In this document: piece by piece, positions 19,641-23,106 of the stretch | Layout: every line of letters begins with the position of its first letter | Position numbering within the stretch: position 1 is the stretch's first letter | NCBI GenBank assembly: GCA_001579985.1 | Contig: LRSR01012638.1 | Location: 1-23,106 of the forward strand | Reading direction: 5' to 3' | Source of the DNA: Hypsibius dujardini | Lineage: Eukaryota > Tardigrada > Eutardigrada > Parachela > Hypsibiidae | DNA length: 23,106 bases | Notes under the pieces: generated by a model | The model's input: only the letters and a program-made list of their open reading frames with translations | What the model was told of the DNA's origin: nothing | The model's database searches: none | Made by a program: the position numbers and the translations under genes

Positions 19641-20973
19641 TTAATATTTTTTGGTATAGTAGCTGTTTCCATAACCAGGGTAACTGCTCTTGTAACCGGC
19701 GCCATAACTGGGAGATTCGTATTTGTTTTCGTAGCCGTAGCCGTAGGTCTTTGGTTCGTACGAATTGTAAACTGGCACTGGAGGGTACGCTGGTGGGACA
19801 TAGGCCGGTTTCTCATAATATGACGGTTTCTCGTAATACGCTGGTTTTTCGTAGTACGTCGGTTTCTCGTAGCTCTTGGTATAGGACGGCGCATAATACT
19901 CGTCCTTATAGATTGGATTGCAATACGAATCTGTCTGCGAAGTCGAAAAAAGAACTGATTACTCCTCCAAGACAGGAAAAGACGGTTGAAGTAGACACAG
20001 ACCCATACCCAGATAGAAACGCAGGCACAGACGCAAACACAGACACAAACACAGACACAGACACAAATACAGACGCAGACGCAGACCCAGACACAGACAT
20101 GGACGCAAGACACTAGCTATTAAGACACTACAGAAAATACAGAGCACCCATATTGGACAAACCTTGTAGGGCCAGTCGCAGACCATAAGGTAGTTGTTAA
20201 AACGGGTATATGCCGGGCAGTCCATAATGTCAAGCCGGCCATCGCTCTGACAAATACTGAAAGACTTGCAGTCATACGACGGGTTTCCAAACATGCCTGG
20301 CGTTTGACCGTAGCAGCTCTGCGTGGTGTAACCACTTCCGTACGAGCTTCCAGAGTCGTATTTTGGTCTAAAGTTATGAAAATTGTGATTGAACCAACCG
20401 CGTTTTTCTTTAAATATACATATATGCGGTCAAAAAATTGTCTTACGCATAGCTGTACTCCGCAGGTTTATATCGAGGTCTGAAATTTGGAGGGTCAATT
20501 TACTCAGAAGGCGGCAAATAAAGCCTTTGCAGACATAAGCAGACTGAAAACAAGCCGGCGAACACAGACAAAGCGGCAGAAAGCCAGACATGTAACAGAC
20601 ACTGTGGCAGTCACGTAGTCAGAGATACAGACAGATTGAGCAACGCATGCATACGCCAGTCAGAAACAGACAGTCAAGCAGGCAGCAGTTAAACAAACAC
20701 CCAGACAGACACATAGTTCCATGGACACACAGAAACAAACATACAGACCGGAAGACAGTAAGAAACGATTCATACTCACTTGTCATAGTAATATCCGCCA
20801 GAGCTTGCTGCCCCGTCTAATCCAGACGAATTGCCTGGAGGTCCCGACCGGAACTGCAGGGTTTCTAACGGTGCAGCATCGCTGGCCATCGGAGAATCCA
20901 TCTGTAGAGCCTGTGCATCTGTTGATAAGGCATAACTCAAGAGAAAACATCCCAAACTTAACAGTTTGGCCAT
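19641..20973 (-). CDS. Secreted CBM14 chitin-binding protein with YEKP-rich tail (paralogue)
   Basis: Four exons (minus), 20973-20780, 20479-20447, 20367-20163 and 19934-19641, splice in phase to 241 residues. The signal peptide is MAKLLSLGCFLLSYALSTDA. Exon 2 is a 33-base microexon (PRYKPAEYSY). The CBM14 domain spans Cys94-Cys149, with Cys at 94, 109, 115, 126, 139 and 149, exactly the spacing of the larger paralogue, and shares DGRL, FNNYL and CDWP with it. The tail holds four YEKP units and Tyr/Gly-rich sequence ending YYTKKY. The intron inside CDWPYK/TDSYC is in the same place and phase as in the paralogue. The likely role is an extracellular chitin-associated structural protein. Confidence in the exon chain is high because all four phases agree and both domain halves meet correctly. 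Confidence 0.85.
19995..20105 (-). repeat. TGTCTG hexanucleotide repeat in intron 3 of the small CBM14 gene
   Basis: ACAGAC units on the plus strand read TGTCTG on the sense strand. They lie in the intron 20162-19935, starting about 55 bases after the donor. Confidence 0.92.
20525..20765 (-). repeat. Degenerate TGTCTG/CTGT repeats in intron 1 of the small CBM14 gene
   Basis: CAGACA, CAGACT and ACACAGA words are scattered densely through the 300-base intron (20779-20480). They are an old, diverged version of the same repeat with the same sense-strand orientation. Confidence 0.65.
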
Positions 20974-21630
20974 TTTCGCAGTAAAAAGAATTACTTGAAA
21001 GACTGTACAATGAGCAACTTTTGCGACTACCGAAAAAATTCCAAATGGAAAGTAGTGGACTGCCGGAATGAACTCTAATTTCACATCGGTAGGATCTTCT
21101 TAAATCGAGGCAAAATCTTGTGCGGAACGGATTTATGTAAGCGATTATTTTATTTGTGACTCTCTCTTTCGTCTTTTTCTTCGCATCCTTACGTATAAAC
21201 GTTTTAACTTGATCGTCCGTCGTGGGCAAGGCAGGAAGGGACTTCATTTGGATTATTCGATCGTGTTTAACTAATTAAAGAGCTCTTCTTGATAGACTGT
21301 CTGATGATGTGTCTCTCAGTTGTTTATTAATGCGTGGGAATATAACGATGTCTGTGTTCACGTGTGTGGGGTCAGACCCAGACAGACAAACCTGTAAGCC
21401 CCTCGATTTGACGGCTTGGCCGATAATCGGCTCATCATCCAGCCGGAAGTCCGCCTTGCTCGTCGTTCGATATTGACCGTACAGTGGCTGATCGCCAGTG
21501 GGCACTTGAAACAAATGGCAACTGTGTTGCTGAGTCTCTTGTTCGCGCGCTTAACCAACGAACCGATGGATGACAGTTTTTATTGTTGGTCATTGCCAGA
21601 TCCTTATGCAATCGGTGTGTCGTCCGTAAA
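20974..21630. other. Shared upstream region of two divergent genes
   Basis: It separates the CBM14 paralogue (minus) from the LC8-domain gene (plus) and must hold both promoters. I see no convincing TATA box. A 54-codon frame with an ATG at 21515 overlaps the start of the LC8 gene in another frame, and it could act as an upstream frame if transcribed. No other gene is supportable. Confidence 0.45.
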
Positions 21631-22611
21631 ATGCGGGACCGAGCAATCAGGAGGCTGGATGGTTGGATGTTTCTACTAATAGTTTGGATGTTACTTCTTG
21701 GCATGTTGGCACAAAAAGGTAAGCCTGTGTGTGTGTGTACGTTTGTGTTTGTGTTTGTGTTTGTGTTTGTGTGTCTGTGTCTGTGTCTGTGTCTGTGTCT
21801 GTGTCTGTGTCTGTGTCTGTGTCTGTGTCTGCGTCTATATCTGCTCCTGCATTCATGTCAGTCCATATTTCTCTGTCCATATCTGCAGAATCAGTCTTCA
21901 TCGTCTTTATTTAAGTCTTCGTGTTTGGTACATTGCAGTCTCTTCTTTGGGTAACGTTTTAGGATGGTCTAGTGACATAACGACGGCCATTCCTGTCCAA
22001 TCAAAATCTAACAGGTAAAGGGAAGAACTTTGTTGCGAATTAGGCAGCAAATGGTAGATAAATTATCTCATCTTTTCTGTTAAATTTTGCTGTAGAACGA
22101 CGGACACGTTGAGCCATCAAGTTCGGACAGCCTTCAAAGTACAGACATCCCAACAGACCAATGTTCATCAGAAGCAAGTTCATTTTCCTGGGAGTCTCCT
22201 GAAGGACGAGTTGCTGGAGCGACCGCTGGTCGCTGTGTCGCAAGAACCGTCTATTTTATCCCCCACAGACATGCCAGGGGATATGTTAACATTCGCATCA
22301 GAAACAGCCATCAAAGCGGTCTCTGCATTCACCAGTGTCGCCGACATGGCAGAGTACCTGCGTATGAAGTTTGAGGCGAGATTCCCGTCGACATCCACGG
22401 GCAACTGGCAGACAAGTGTGGGCACCAATTTCGCTGCAAGTGTGAGAATAAAATAAAAATAAATTCGATTAAATATGTTAAACACGTTAAATATTCTCTT
22501 CATTCCTTAATTATTACAAATTTGTTTTATTTACAGATTCGAAAGAGAACCGGGACCGGCTTTTACGCAAAAGTCAAAGGCACTTTCATACTCATTTTTG
22601 CCAGTCCCTAG
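21631..22611 (+). CDS. Secreted LC8/dynein-light-chain-domain protein
   Basis: Four exons, 21631-21718, 21939-22014, 22096-22441 and 22537-22611, splice in phase to 194 residues. The N-terminus has basic residues then a hydrophobic stretch (MFLLIVWMLLLGMLA), a signal peptide or anchor; an in-frame ATG at 21667 is an alternative start. A roughly 80-residue linker rich in Ser, Thr and Gln follows. Residues 112-194 align end to end with DYNLL/LC8: DMPGDM, the two helices through DMAEYLRMKFEARF, W, VGTNFAAS, then GTGFYAKVKGTFILIFASP for the last strands. The VG-NF to C-terminus segment has the same length (32) as human DYNLL1. LC8 is normally an 89-residue cytosolic hub that dimerises and binds peptide motifs. 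The Glu-Lys before the conserved helix-2 Asp is Val-Ala here, and there is a small insertion before the Trp. Peptide binding may therefore differ. Confidence 0.8.
21726..21840 (+). repeat. TGTGTT/TGTGTC repeats in intron 1 of the LC8-domain gene
   Basis: Tandem TGTGTG, GTGTTT and then GTGTCT units begin within 10 bases of the 5' splice site (21719) and run to CTGCGTCTATATC. The strand matches the repeats of the other genes, as read in sense. Confidence 0.95.
22447..22463 (+). promoter_or_regulatory. Cluster of AATAAA hexamers just inside intron 3
   Basis: Three AATAAA hexamers (22447, 22452, 22458) lie within 22 bases of the GTGAGA donor (22442). If exon 3 is not spliced, translation ends after four extra residues (VRIK) at 22456. 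The arrangement could allow intronic polyadenylation and an LC8 product without its last strands. Confidence 0.4.
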
Positions 22612-22863
22612 AGAGGGCGTATTATCGCCGTAGTTTCTAACTCTTTTCTGCACAACTTGTCTTGTGGCGCATCGTAACTGTCAACGTTAACTTACTATAA
22701 TTTCATTTTTGCAATGCAGGTTATTGCTGATAAATTATATACTATGGACAGTCGCCTTGTCTAGTGATAAGTGCTGCACTTAGCGTTATCAGACGACAGG
22801 CACAAATTTTAATTTAGAACACCTCCTTTATTATTCATGAAATATCTGTCCCTGGCGCGTGAC

Positions 22864-22869
22864 AATAAA
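22864..22869 (+). terminator. AATAAA polyadenylation signal for the LC8-domain gene
   Basis: This is the first AATAAA after the stop codon at 22611; another follows at 22938-22943. The rest of 22612-23106 is AT-rich with no gene I can support. Confidence 0.5.
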
Positions 22870-23106
22870 AAAGCATAACATTTTAATTAAAAGGAAAACA
22901 AATGTTAGAATGTAGAGAAATAAATGTTAATTTTGCCAATAAAATTAAACGAAATCATTACATAATATTTTTGCAATTAATTAACCATAAGCGGTAAGGA
23001 TGCGAATAGATACATGGAATGTAGCTGCACCTGTGCCTGTTTCAAGTCTGCACTGAACAAATATTTTCCCGTGAAAACTTAGTTCGCATCATATTCCATA
23101 ATCCAC

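Noticed and set aside
21515-21679. 54-codon Cys-containing peptide frame overlapping the LC8 gene start
   Set aside because: It has no clear signal-peptide cleavage pattern or relatives that I recognise; it is more likely a chance or upstream frame.

Overview
The window is nuclear DNA of an animal, most likely a small ecdysozoan. The evidence is spliced genes with GT-AG introns of mostly 60-300 bases, AATAAA polyadenylation signals, two secreted chitin-binding (CBM14) proteins, Fringe glycosyltransferases, a mariner-family transposon and many simple repeats. A tardigrade is my first guess and an arthropod the second; the sequence alone does not settle it. Most genes were rebuilt by hand from splice signals, reading phase and comparison of paralogues.

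Layout: (1) 289-2460 and 3956-6104, minus strand: two tandem seven-exon Fringe genes. The downstream one looks intact; the other has a 1-base deletion in exon 3. Between them lies a roughly 460-bp imperfect inverted repeat (3252-3711). (2) 6480-9170, minus: the remains of a rhodopsin-type GPCR with several frame breaks, interrupted by a degenerate minisatellite. (3) 9381-10678: a structurally intact DD37D (maT-type) mariner with 30-bp terminal repeats and TA duplications. (4) 11951-12861 and 13926-14819, plus: two tandem genes for small secreted proteins with a C2-like domain that resembles the N-terminal (MNNL) module of Notch ligands. (5) 15380-17558 and 19641-20973, minus: two paralogous secreted CBM14 proteins with Tyr/Pro/Lys-rich tails (EKPAY/YEKP repeats), with a broken C-type-lectin-like exon between them (18771-18966, plus). 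(6) 21631-22611, plus: a four-exon gene for an LC8/dynein-light-chain domain behind a signal peptide, which is an unexpected combination.

Three gene families occur here as local pairs (Fringe, MNNL-like, CBM14), so the segment looks like a site of tandem duplication. CTGT/TGTCTG-type repeats lie just inside the 5' ends of introns in five genes, in each case with the same sequence on the sense strand whichever way the gene points. Fringe modifies Notch, and the MNNL-like proteins resemble part of a Notch ligand; a functional link between these neighbours is only a hypothesis. The CBM14/Tyr-rich proteins look like structural matrix (cuticle, eggshell or adhesive) components.
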